NCBI RefSeq assembly: GCF_016807185.1
Contig: NZ_JAEVYN010000001.1
Location: forward strand, 868,001-932,000
Direction of reading: 5' to 3'
DNA from: Leptolyngbya sp. Cla-17
Lineage (GTDB): Bacteria > Cyanobacteriota > Cyanobacteriia > Leptolyngbyales > Leptolyngbyaceae
Length of the DNA stretch: 64,000 nt
A program made the translations under genes and the position numbers. Below the pieces are notes generated by a model. It searched no databases. It was not told the origin of the DNA and saw nothing but the letters and a program-made list of their open reading frames with translations. Position 1 is the stretch's first letter. Every line of letters begins with the position of its first letter. Below are positions 49,152-56,609 of this stretch, one piece after another.

Positions 49152-50492
49152 ATGACCACTACTCCCCTTGTTGCAGTTCAACAGCCGAAAAATCTTTCGC
49201 TGCATGAGATTGAGGCAGAATTAAATGCGATGTGGAATAGCCAAAGTAGCGATGTTGCAGTTACGGCTACTCGTGCTTCCACCTTCAGCATGATTGTTTA
49301 CGAGCCAGAGGAATTTCAGCAACTGCTGGCAGTCTTGGGGTTTTATCAAGGTGCCATTGATGGCACCCATGGCTCTGAGACGAAAGTGGCAGTTGAAAAA
49401 GCCCAGAAAGCCTATGATCTACCCATTACAGGTCGAGTTGATCCGGGTACGTTGGCTCGGCTGCGAGAGGAAATAGCGGGGCTACCGAGCGATCGCTTAA
49501 AGGTGAATAACATCAATCTGCGGGGGGCGAATTTGAGTGATGCGATCGCGGTTCGCAATCCTCGTCGCATTATCACCCTTAGCCCTGTCTTAGGAGAAGA
49601 TCAAGGTGTGTCATCCGTTGTTTCCGCTTATTGCCCCATTCAAAAAGCCACCAGCGAACATCTTATTTGCAGTGAGTACATCACCCTGACTGGAACAAAA
49701 GCTGCCCTTAATCATATTGGCGATCTCGTTTCGGCTCTGCTCGTTCCAGACTTGCCTAAGTTTTTGTGGTGGAAAGCAACCCCCAACCCCGAACAGGAGT
49801 TATTCAAACGTTTAACTGAAGCGGCTCAGTGCATTATTTTAGACTCCTCCTATTTCAGCGATCCAGAGGCTGAGTTTGTCAAAATGCACGATTTAGTTGA
49901 TTCTGGCATTTCAGTTGCAGATCTCAACTGGCATCGGCTGTTACCCTGGCAAGAGTTGACCGCAGAGACTTTTGATCCGCCAGAACGCCGCACATCCCTC
50001 TCCCAGGTCGATCGCGTCGTGATTGACTATGAACAAGGAAATACTGCTCAAGCGCTGCTATTTTTGGGTTGGCTCGCCAGTCGATTGGATTGGAAACCAA
50101 CAGCCCTCATCGACATTGGCGGTGACTATGAGATTCGACATATCAAGTTTGTCAATTCTGACCAGTTAGAGGTTGAAGCAGAACTGGCTGCCATTCCTAC
50201 CGCCGACGTTGGCGAAATTGTGGGAGATTTAATCGGTTTGCGGTTAGGGTCTACCGATCCCAGTGCAAACTGCGGCACAATTTTGTGTTCTGAAACTACA
50301 GGCTGTATGCGACTGGAAGCAGGCGGTGCGGCTCAAGCATCCGGTGGCTACACCGAAATGGTGAAGGCAATTAATGACCAAAAAGCTGAGTTTTTGCTGA
50401 GTCAACAGCTTCAACGCTGGGGACGGGAAGTGCTGTTTGAAGAAAGCCTTGCGATCGTCGTTCAGATTCTGTCCTTACCCCTGCAATCATAG
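49152..50492 (+). CDS. opcA: Glucose-6-phosphate dehydrogenase assembly protein OpcA
   Basis: OpcA activates and helps assemble Zwf, and is redox-sensitive. The 446-aa product shows PLVAVQQPKNLSLHEIEAEL at the start and conserved C-terminal segments (LPKFLWWKATPNPEQELF, WHRLLPWQELTAETFDP, LLFLGWLASRLDWKP). Residues about 50-115 form a peptidoglycan-binding-like helical domain (FQQLLAVLGFYQGAIDG, TKVAVEKAQKAYDLPITG), which is inserted near the N-terminus and also occurs in other cyanobacterial OpcA proteins. Cysteines at CGTILCSETTGC may be the redox-active ones. It lies 90 bp downstream of zwf, on the same strand. Confidence 0.95.
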   Translation: MTTTPLVAVQQPKNLSLHEIEAELNAMWNSQSSDVAVTATRASTFSMIVYEPEEFQQLLAVLGFYQGAIDGTHGSETKVAVEKAQKAYDLPITGRVDPGTLARLREEIAGLPSDRLKVNNINLRGANLSDAIAVRNPRRIITLSPVLGEDQGVSSVVSAYCPIQKATSEHLICSEYITLTGTKAALNHIGDLVSALLVPDLPKFLWWKATPNPEQELFKRLTEAAQCIILDSSYFSDPEAEFVKMHDLVDSGISVADLNWHRLLPWQELTAETFDPPERRTSLSQVDRVVIDYEQGNTAQALLFLGWLASRLDWKPTALIDIGGDYEIRHIKFVNSDQLEVEAELAAIPTADVGEIVGDLIGLRLGSTDPSANCGTILCSETTGCMRLEAGGAAQASGGYTEMVKAINDQKAEFLLSQQLQRWGREVLFEESLAIVVQILSLPLQS

Positions 50493-50518
50493 GCAAAAAA
50501 TTTCACAGCCGCCCAACG

Positions 50519-50544
50519 TAAAGGCGCGAAATTTCGCGCCTTTA
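50519..50544. terminator. Palindrome between opcA and sbpA
   Basis: TAAAGGCGCGAAA (50519-50531) is the exact complement of TTTCGCGCCTTTA (50532-50544). The two neighbouring genes converge here, so it should serve as a shared terminator. Confidence 0.75.
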
Positions 50545-50602
50545 CCCTATGCTCAAGCATTATCCACCCGCGATCGCCCCCATGGTGGAATTCATCCTCC
50601 TG

Positions 50603-51842
50603 CTAACGAGCATAAATTTTGTCAAAAACACCCCCATCATCAAAGAATTTCTTTTGAATAGAATCCCAACCACCAAACTCTGAAACGGTGTAAAGCTTGC
50701 TTACTTTAGGAAATTTGCTACCCACCTGTTTCGCCACGGTGGCATTGACCGGACGAAACCCGACTGCCGCAAAATCTCGTTGAGCGTCTGGTGTGAACAA
50801 GAATTTGGCAAATGCTTCTGAAACTGCACGCGTGCCACGCTTGTCTACATTTTTGTCAACGACTGCGATCGGATTATCGATTGAAATATTCACTGAGGGA
50901 ACCACATAGGGAGATTTACTACCCAATTGCTGTTGCTCCAAAAGTACTTCATTCTCGTAGTTAAGCAGCCCATCACCCTGCCCCTTCTTAAAAAAGATGT
51001 CGCTTGCTTCCCGCGCATCTTTGGGCAACACAGGCGCATTTTTATAAACGTTGCTAACGAAAGCCCGAGCCTTTGCGTCGTTACCGCCTGTTTCACTGAC
51101 CGACCCCCACAGTCCTAGAAAATTCCAACGCGCACCACCAGAAGTTTTAGGATTCGCAGTGATCACTTTCACGCCTGAATTATCCAGATCTTGCCAGGTT
51201 TTAATCTTTTTGGGATTGCCTGGGCGAGTCACGATCGCAATCACTGATTTCGTCACGATGGAATTATAGCGTTTCCGGCTCCTGTGAGGTACAAACTAAA
51301 GGCTCAAACCCTTGCTCTCTATTATTCTGCCCGTACCTCATCCGACAGAAAACCGCTATATTAGGCAGCTCTTTTTCCCAGCCTGCTTTGATCAAGCCAC
51401 CCTTTTGCAGCTTTTGGGTATCTGCGCCTAATGCCAATGCCGACACATCCGCTTCTAGCCCATCCAAAATCGCTCGTGTTTGAGAACCGGAGCCACCATA
51501 GCTGGTTCTAATCGTGACATCCAGACCTTTCTCTTTTTTCCATTTGGCAACAAATTTAGGAATGATTTTGTCGTAGGCGGCTTTTGTGACCGCGTAGGAA
51601 ACCAACAAAATTTCTTGTCTAGGCTTTTGGCTGATCAATTGAGGCTGTTGGCTGCGAGCAGGTGCATTGGCAGAAAAATTTGTTGAAAGGGCAGGAAGCG
51701 TACTGCTTAGTCCTAATCCACTTGCAAGCACCACAGCAGTAAAACGAACAGGAGTGGGACGCAAAAACGATACTAGTTTTGCCGCTATAGGCAAACCTGA
51801 TGGTTGCTGAGATGAATCGGCTTGGGACTTAGAGTGTTGCAT
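50603..51842 (-). pseudogene. sbpA: Sulfate-binding protein gene, broken by a MITE
   Basis: The gene for the substrate-binding protein of the sulfate/thiosulfate ABC transporter. Part one (51842 down to about 51360) has a long signal-bearing N-terminus and ILLVSYAVTKAAYDKIIPKF, TSYGGSGSQTRAILDG and ADVSALALGADTQKL. Part two (below 51266) resumes with IVTKSVIAIVTRPGNPKKI, ANPKTSGGARWNFLG and PSVNISIDNPIAVVDKN. Between them lies a 92-bp insertion that shifts the frame and adds a stop. Removing it and one TA gives ELPNNSIVTKS in one frame. The second half has an in-frame GTG/ATG-like start at 51256, but no complete binding protein can be made. Sulfate uptake must rely on another copy or transporter. 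Confidence 0.9.
51267..51358 (-). mobile_element. 92-bp MITE inserted in sbpA
   Basis: A small element with terminal inverted repeats. On the minus strand it begins TAGCGGTTTTCTGTCGG and its far end, read inward, begins TAGCGTTTCCGGCTCC; the 26-bp arms both end in TGAGGTAC and agree at 17 of 26 positions. It is flanked by a TA duplication (51265-51266 and 51359-51360), as made by IS630/Tc1-mariner-type transposases. It codes for nothing and needs a transposase supplied elsewhere; the IS630-type element in this window has different ends. Confidence 0.85.
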
Positions 51843-51872
51843 AAAACTGGGAACCTTGTCGAAATAACAGGC

Positions 51873-51908
51873 TATTTAACGGTATTCACATCGGAATACC
51901 GTTAAATA
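51873..51908. promoter_or_regulatory. Perfect 15-bp inverted repeat upstream of sbpA
   Basis: TATTTAACGGTATTC (51873-51887) and GAATACCGTTAAATA (51894-51908) pair perfectly around a 6-nt loop. It lies 30 bp upstream of the sbpA start. It may be an operator for a dimeric regulator, a 5' UTR hairpin or a further tiny palindromic element. Confidence 0.5.
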
Positions 51909-52157
51909 ATGAACAATACGAGACTGACACATGAAATGGATAAAATCAATAGTTTTTAACTAAACATCTAAATCTCTACCAAATTAGCGATGTTAAATTA
52001 ATAAATAGCTGAACTGTCGCATATGAGCGGCTTTGTTGGGAATCAGCAACCAGATGCGATCGCACTCTTTGAGCCATTCAATGAGTTGCTTAACCGAAAT
52101 GGGAGATAGAAGTTATGGTTGAATACGGGTCAATCAACCATCATGGAGGAATAAACA
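51909..52157. other. Spacer between sbpA and the small protein gene
   Basis: About 250 bp of AT-rich sequence with the divergent promoters. A 28-codon frame starting at ATG 52023 is open but has no clear ribosome site and no recognisable product, so it is not called as a gene. A strong ribosome site (GGAGGAATAA) lies just before 52158. Confidence 0.4.
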
Positions 52158-52376
52158 ATGCCGTTAGAACGCCGCCTGTCTCGGGATATGTTTGCACCTG
52201 GAGAGTTGGTAGAATTGCGCCAGCCTTGTTTTACGATGGGGCGCTTTTTTGAGCCGGGAAAATATTTGGTTGGCGAGTTGCCTGACACCGCATTTGAAAT
52301 GGGCTTAGTGGATAAATTGCCGCCCGTGCGGGGCAATAGTGCAGAAGTTCAAGACACTCCAGAAGCTGATCAATAA
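52158..52376 (+). CDS. Small conserved protein upstream of bioF
   Basis: A 72-aa protein with a strong ribosome site (GGAGG, about 9 bp before the ATG). The first 50 residues look folded and beta-rich (APGELVELRQPCFTMGRFFEPGKYLV), while the last 15 are acidic and probably disordered. I do not recognise the family. It ends 6 bp before the GTG of bioF, so the two are almost certainly co-translated. Confidence 0.8.
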   Translation: MPLERRLSRDMFAPGELVELRQPCFTMGRFFEPGKYLVGELPDTAFEMGLVDKLPPVRGNSAEVQDTPEADQ

Positions 52377-52382
52377 CTAACA

Positions 52383-53591
52383 GTGAGCGATTCTTACGGA
52401 TGGATAGATGAGGCTTTAAACGCGATTCATCGAGCAAATTGGTATCGATCGCCTAAACTCATCACGGGTCGTGCAGATGCAGTGGTGCAGCTAGACGGGC
52501 GATCAGTGGTCAACTTTGCCAGCAACGACTATTTAGGCTTGGCAGGAGACGAGCGGTTAATCCAGGCGGCGATCGCCGCCACTAAAGAATATGGGACTGG
52601 CAGTACTGGATCGCGGCTGATTACGGGGCACCGCCCACTGCACCGAGATTTAGAACGAGCGATCGCCCAGTTAAAACAAACCGAAGACGCGATCGTTTTT
52701 AGCTCTGGCTATTTGGCAAATTTGGGCGCGATCGCTGCATTAGTCGGCAAGCGGGATCTGATTCTATCCGATCAATATAACCATTCCAGCCTGCGCAATG
52801 GTTCCATTCTCAGCGGTGCAACCCTGCGAGATTATGCCCATTGCAACGTGGCGAATGTGCGGGAAATTCTGCAGCAACAGCGCGATCGTCATCGTCGCTG
52901 CTTGATTCTGACCGATAGCATCTTCAGCATGGATGGCGACCTCTGCCCCTTGCCGCAGTTGCTTGATTTAGCTGATGAATTTGACAGTATGTTGCTTGTC
53001 GATGAGGCTCATGCAACAGGCGTTCTTGGTGATACTGGGTCTGGTAGCGTTGAACATTTTGGCTGTACCGGACGACCCATCATTCAAATGGGCACTCTCA
53101 GCAAAGCTCTTGGCAGTTTGGGTGGTTATGTCGCAGGTTCCGCTTCCCTCATCGACTTTCTGCGAAACCGCGCTGCTAGCTGGATTTACACAACCGGACT
53201 TTCTCCTGCTGATACGGCGGCTGCCCTAGCAGCGATTCGCGTGATTACCCAAGATGGCGATTCCCTCAGTGATCGTTTTACGAATCGCCGTGCAGCTCTT
53301 TGGCAAAACGTAAATTGGCTCAAACAAAACCTCATCACAGCTTTCAATAGTGATAACAGCACCACACCGCACACCTTACTCCCCTCGCACTCCCCCATCC
53401 TTTGCCTGCAAGTCGATCGCCCTTCCACTGCTCTTCAAATCGGCAACAATCTTCTCCAACAGGGTTTGTTCGTGCCTGCGATTCGTCCGCCCACGGTGCC
53501 CACCAGTCGTCTACGCATCACCGTCATGGCAACTCACCAACCTGCCCAGCTTGAACAATTGGTTGAGTCGCTGCACAGCATTTTTTCCTAG
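52383..53591 (+). CDS. bioF: 8-amino-7-oxononanoate synthase
   Basis: BioF condenses pimeloyl-ACP (or -CoA) with alanine, using pyridoxal phosphate, to start the rings of biotin. The 402-aa product belongs to the alpha-oxoamine synthase family: VNFASNDYLGLAGDERLI, GTGSTGSRLITGHRPLH, DQYNHSSLRNG, LLVDEAHATGVLGDTGSG and the cofactor-lysine segment MGTLSKALGSLGGYVAGS. The start is GTG at 52383. Related enzymes such as 2-amino-3-ketobutyrate ligase share the fold, but the sequence fits BioF best. No other biotin gene is adjacent. Confidence 0.92.
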   Translation: MSDSYGWIDEALNAIHRANWYRSPKLITGRADAVVQLDGRSVVNFASNDYLGLAGDERLIQAAIAATKEYGTGSTGSRLITGHRPLHRDLERAIAQLKQTEDAIVFSSGYLANLGAIAALVGKRDLILSDQYNHSSLRNGSILSGATLRDYAHCNVANVREILQQQRDRHRRCLILTDSIFSMDGDLCPLPQLLDLADEFDSMLLVDEAHATGVLGDTGSGSVEHFGCTGRPIIQMGTLSKALGSLGGYVAGSASLIDFLRNRAASWIYTTGLSPADTAAALAAIRVITQDGDSLSDRFTNRRAALWQNVNWLKQNLITAFNSDNSTTPHTLLPSHSPILCLQVDRPSTALQIGNNLLQQGLFVPAIRPPTVPTSRLRITVMATHQPAQLEQLVESLHSIFS

Positions 53592-53655
53592 CCATGATTG
53601 GCCTGTGAAGTTATACACAGTTTCATTAGTTCGCCATGTTATACTTATATCGCAA

Positions 53656-53728
53656 GGGTATGTAGCTCAGTGGATAGAGCATCAGGTTCCGGTCCTGAGG
53701 GTCGGGGGTTCGAGTCCCTCCATGCTCG
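53656..53728 (+). tRNA. tRNA-Arg, anticodon CCG
   Basis: A 73-nt cloverleaf. The acceptor stem GGGTATG pairs with CATGCTC (two G-U pairs), the D-arm is AGCTCAGTGGATAGAGC, the anticodon stem TCAGG/CCTGA encloses TTCCGGT with anticodon CCG, and the T-arm has GGTTCGAGTCC. The discriminator is G at 53728. The CCA end is not encoded. Confidence 0.96.
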
Positions 53729-53814
53729 TTGTCTGTTGTCATTTGACTAATTAAGTGTTTGGGTGGAGTGTAGATTAAAAAACTGATCTGCACTCCATAT
53801 TTTTTGAACGGTCG

Positions 53815-55818
53815 CTAATTTTTGCCAGCTCGCAATAGGCTTGTAGATGAGACTGTTGAGCGTTGTTGGGGCATGAGCATTGCTTTAAGTGAGGCATCAT
53901 TCACGACGTAGGCAGTGAAAGTTGCTGATGCTGTGCTTTTCACAAACGGAAAAGGATTCTGTTTGGCAATTCCCAAAAACACGTCAATGTGGTTTCCTCT
54001 AATTGCACTCCCCACATCACCTGCGTAGAAGTAGCCATCATGCATGGCTCGTTCACCCGATGGTAAGATGACGCTCACTCCTCGCGCTTCTGGAATGTAA
54101 ACAACAGAGCCAAGAGGAATTAGGGTGCGATCGACTGCGATCGTGCGATAGGGCACGAGTTGAGCGCCATTCGCCCCTTCCCCATAAAGTGTATTAGAAG
54201 GTTTAAAGCGCACCCGGTTAGTCGCGCTAATATTTTTTAGCGTAGGGTAGTAGGTAGAACAATTTACCTGGTCTTTATCGCCACGACCTGCAAAGTTATA
54301 AACACCCAAAAGACTCTGACTGTTCGTAATCTGCACACTTCCTTCTAAAGCCGCCGCGCACCAGTCACGTTCGGACAATGAAACGCCTAAGCTAGTTCCT
54401 GTCGGATCAAGTAACGGGTAGCCACCACTCTGATTTTCTGCTTGGTGAGTCGTATAATACGTTGCCCATATGGACAAGTTTTGCAAGGCAGAAGCTGAGT
54501 TGGGTTCTGGAAGATTAAATGCGCTATTAGTGCCTGTTGTCAGAATCGGCGTGTTAGGAGAAGAACTAGCGATTAATGGATTAGGCAAACTGGGACGGGT
54601 TGCAGTAGCCCCATTGGAAATAATCCGTGCTTGCAGATTTTGTCGAGTTAGTTTTTGTTGCAATGAGTCGGCGGTAGCGCGATCGCGAAACAGACCCACC
54701 TGCATCACCGGCTGTCCATTGAAAGATGTCCGAAAAGCACCCGGCAACAGTTGCTTAACTTGCTCTTGCTGTTCTGGCGTAGCGGCATCAACCACCACTC
54801 GATAGCTCATATCCCAAGAATTTGAGCCCATCGGCACCAATGATTGAGGCGGAAATCCGGCAGGGGGAGGAGTAAGGGTAGGCGGTGCCGGAGGGACTGA
54901 ATTGAAAGGAGAACTGGCAGGATTTTGAGGTGCAACAGTTGGCACTACAAGATTTTGCGTTGGGGATGGAGCCGCCCCGAAAGGATTCAAAGTCGGTTGA
55001 GATGCCGGAACAGAGGGAGGAAGTGGAGTAGAGAACAGAGGCTCCACGGGTGGCTTAGGCGGCACTGAGATTGGATCGCCAGTCGGCTGAGGGATAGAGA
55101 GCACAGGCTCTATAGGCGGCTGGGCTGGTATCACTGCTGGAGAAGTCATGGGGTCAGGTGAACCGAGTTGAGGCGGCACTGGTTGCTGAAGTGGTACTGG
55201 TTGCTGAAGCGGTACTGGTTGCTGAAGAGGCACTACTTTTTTAGCAACCTCAGCTAAAGATTGGTCGTTAATTAGGTAAATATGCCCTACATTTTTACCT
55301 TGAAACGATCGCCGTGCTAGTCGCCAACCAGGGTCAAGGTTGATTTTGGCAAAACCCTCAGTTAAGCCGTTCGTTCTGCCAATCTCAAAGGATTGAATCT
55401 CTTTGTCCACTAACGAATAAGCAATTAAAATCAGATCGTTGCTTTTCCGGACAATTCGTAAATTGTAGCGACCCGCCAAATCTTGCCCCGCAACTCTCAC
55501 AGAATAGCTGTTGCTGTCTGTACCGCGACCGCAAATTCCAGTAAAGTCAAAATCTAGAAGCAGCGGGTTAATTGCAGTGGGGCTACTTCCAGATTCTTGC
55601 CAGCAAAGGCGGCGATCGTTCAATTGCTCTAGTACCAGCAGCCTATGATTGCCTCCTTGGGTTCCAAGAGGAGCAGCAATCACAACTATTCGACTCTGGT
55701 CACTAATTTCTGTATGGTCAAACTGCGCTGCCACCACAGAACTTGAATGTCCAGTACTAATAACGCCAACTGCTGCCACAAGCAGCGCTCCCTGCCAGCT
55801 AAATATCCGTTTCATCAT
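53815..55818 (-). CDS. Secreted DUF3747/SPOR/3D-domain protein
   Basis: A 667-aa exported protein. After a signal peptide (WQGALLVAAVGVISTGHSSS) comes a domain typical of cyanobacterial DUF3747 (DQSRIVVIAAPLGTQGGNHR, LEQLNDRRLCWQ). A long Pro/Gln-rich linker (about 195-340) includes three copies of PLQQPV. A SPOR-like segment follows (SYRVVVDAATPEQQEQVKQL). The last 200 residues contain a 3D domain (RTIAVDRTLIPLGSVVYIPE, YAGDVGSAIRGNHIDVFLG) like that of MltA-type lytic transglycosylases; the Asp residues of DVGSAIRGNHIDV are those of the active site. It may remodel peptidoglycan. It is a single gene near tRNA-Arg. Confidence 0.87.
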   Translation of the reverse strand: MMKRIFSWQGALLVAAVGVISTGHSSSVVAAQFDHTEISDQSRIVVIAAPLGTQGGNHRLLVLEQLNDRRLCWQESGSSPTAINPLLLDFDFTGICGRGTDSNSYSVRVAGQDLAGRYNLRIVRKSNDLILIAYSLVDKEIQSFEIGRTNGLTEGFAKINLDPGWRLARRSFQGKNVGHIYLINDQSLAEVAKKVVPLQQPVPLQQPVPLQQPVPPQLGSPDPMTSPAVIPAQPPIEPVLSIPQPTGDPISVPPKPPVEPLFSTPLPPSVPASQPTLNPFGAAPSPTQNLVVPTVAPQNPASSPFNSVPPAPPTLTPPPAGFPPQSLVPMGSNSWDMSYRVVVDAATPEQQEQVKQLLPGAFRTSFNGQPVMQVGLFRDRATADSLQQKLTRQNLQARIISNGATATRPSLPNPLIASSSPNTPILTTGTNSAFNLPEPNSASALQNLSIWATYYTTHQAENQSGGYPLLDPTGTSLGVSLSERDWCAAALEGSVQITNSQSLLGVYNFAGRGDKDQVNCSTYYPTLKNISATNRVRFKPSNTLYGEGANGAQLVPYRTIAVDRTLIPLGSVVYIPEARGVSVILPSGERAMHDGYFYAGDVGSAIRGNHIDVFLGIAKQNPFPFVKSTASATFTAYVVNDASLKAMLMPQQRSTVSSTSLLRAGKN
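55174..55231 (-). repeat. 18-bp repeat coding a Pro/Gln linker
   Basis: Three near-identical 18-bp units (GGTACTGGTTGCTGAAGC type on the plus strand) code for PLQQPV repeats in the linker of the DUF3747 protein. The unit length keeps the frame. Confidence 0.85.
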
Positions 55819-55937
55819 TTCTCAGCGCCCACTTTCCTTGCAATGATAGTCTGAACCTGTCAATTTCATTCGCTTGGTTCTCCTGACGTTCAGGAAAAAG
55901 GAAAAGTTGCTCCAATATTTCATTCGGCTAGACGATG

Positions 55938-56498
55938 CTAACGGCTAAAGGAAGGGTTCAGCGCTAAAGCGATCGCGGCTAATGCCCCCAACACGACGAT
56001 TTTACCCTGCTGCACAGCCTCAATCACCTGGTTAGAGGACATTAACACGGTTTCCATCTCTTCTAAATCGCCTGAATTGGGTTCAGCAATTTGGCGCGCA
56101 TTCTTAGCCGCAAAAATATACCCCTGGCTGCATCGATAATTTGCGCTACTGACAAATGGACAAAGCAACTGCCAGTCCTCAGCTTCATATCCAGTTTCTT
56201 CCAATAATTCACGTTGAGCCGCTGCCAAGGGAGTTTCACCCGCTGCTAAACCGCCACCGGGCAACGTAAGGCTAACCCTCCCCACGCCATGCTTATACTG
56301 CCGCAGCAGGATTACTTCACCATCAGGAACCTGAGCAAAAACGACCACATAATCCTGTAGTTGAATGTGATAGTAGTCAGAAATAAGTTGACCGTCCGGC
56401 AATTGAACCTGCTCTACCGAAAGCGTTAGCCAGGGTGGAGCCTCAAATACCGTTTCTGTGGTGAGGGTTTTCCATGGTTCAAGCGATCGTGGATGCAT
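55938..56498 (-). CDS. NUDIX hydrolase
   Basis: A 186-aa NUDIX hydrolase, likely of the ADP-ribose pyrophosphatase type. The Nudix box is GGGLAAGETPLAAAQRELLEETGY (described in parts: GGGLAAGETP then AAQRELLEETGY), with the metal-binding RELLEE. Upstream, VVFAQVPDGEVILLRQYKHG and the start PWKTLTTETVFEAPPWLTL match the ADP-ribose group. These enzymes hydrolyse nucleoside diphosphates linked to another moiety. It diverges from the following glycosyltransferase-like gene. Confidence 0.9.
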   Translation of the reverse strand: MHPRSLEPWKTLTTETVFEAPPWLTLSVEQVQLPDGQLISDYYHIQLQDYVVVFAQVPDGEVILLRQYKHGVGRVSLTLPGGGLAAGETPLAAAQRELLEETGYEAEDWQLLCPFVSSANYRCSQGYIFAAKNARQIAEPNSGDLEEMETVLMSSNQVIEAVQQGKIVVLGALAAIALALNPSFSR

Positions 56499-56609
56499 GG
56501 GCTAAATAAATTTCGACTTGCACAGCATCTTAGTCTAGCTCTGAACCAGATTTCAGCGGAGCAATCTGATAAGCTTTTCAAGGCAAAGAAGTGATTAGAC
56601 CAACTCAAC

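Noticed and set aside
52023..52109. A 28-codon frame before the small protein gene
   Set aside because: No ribosome site, no similarity and too short to separate from chance.
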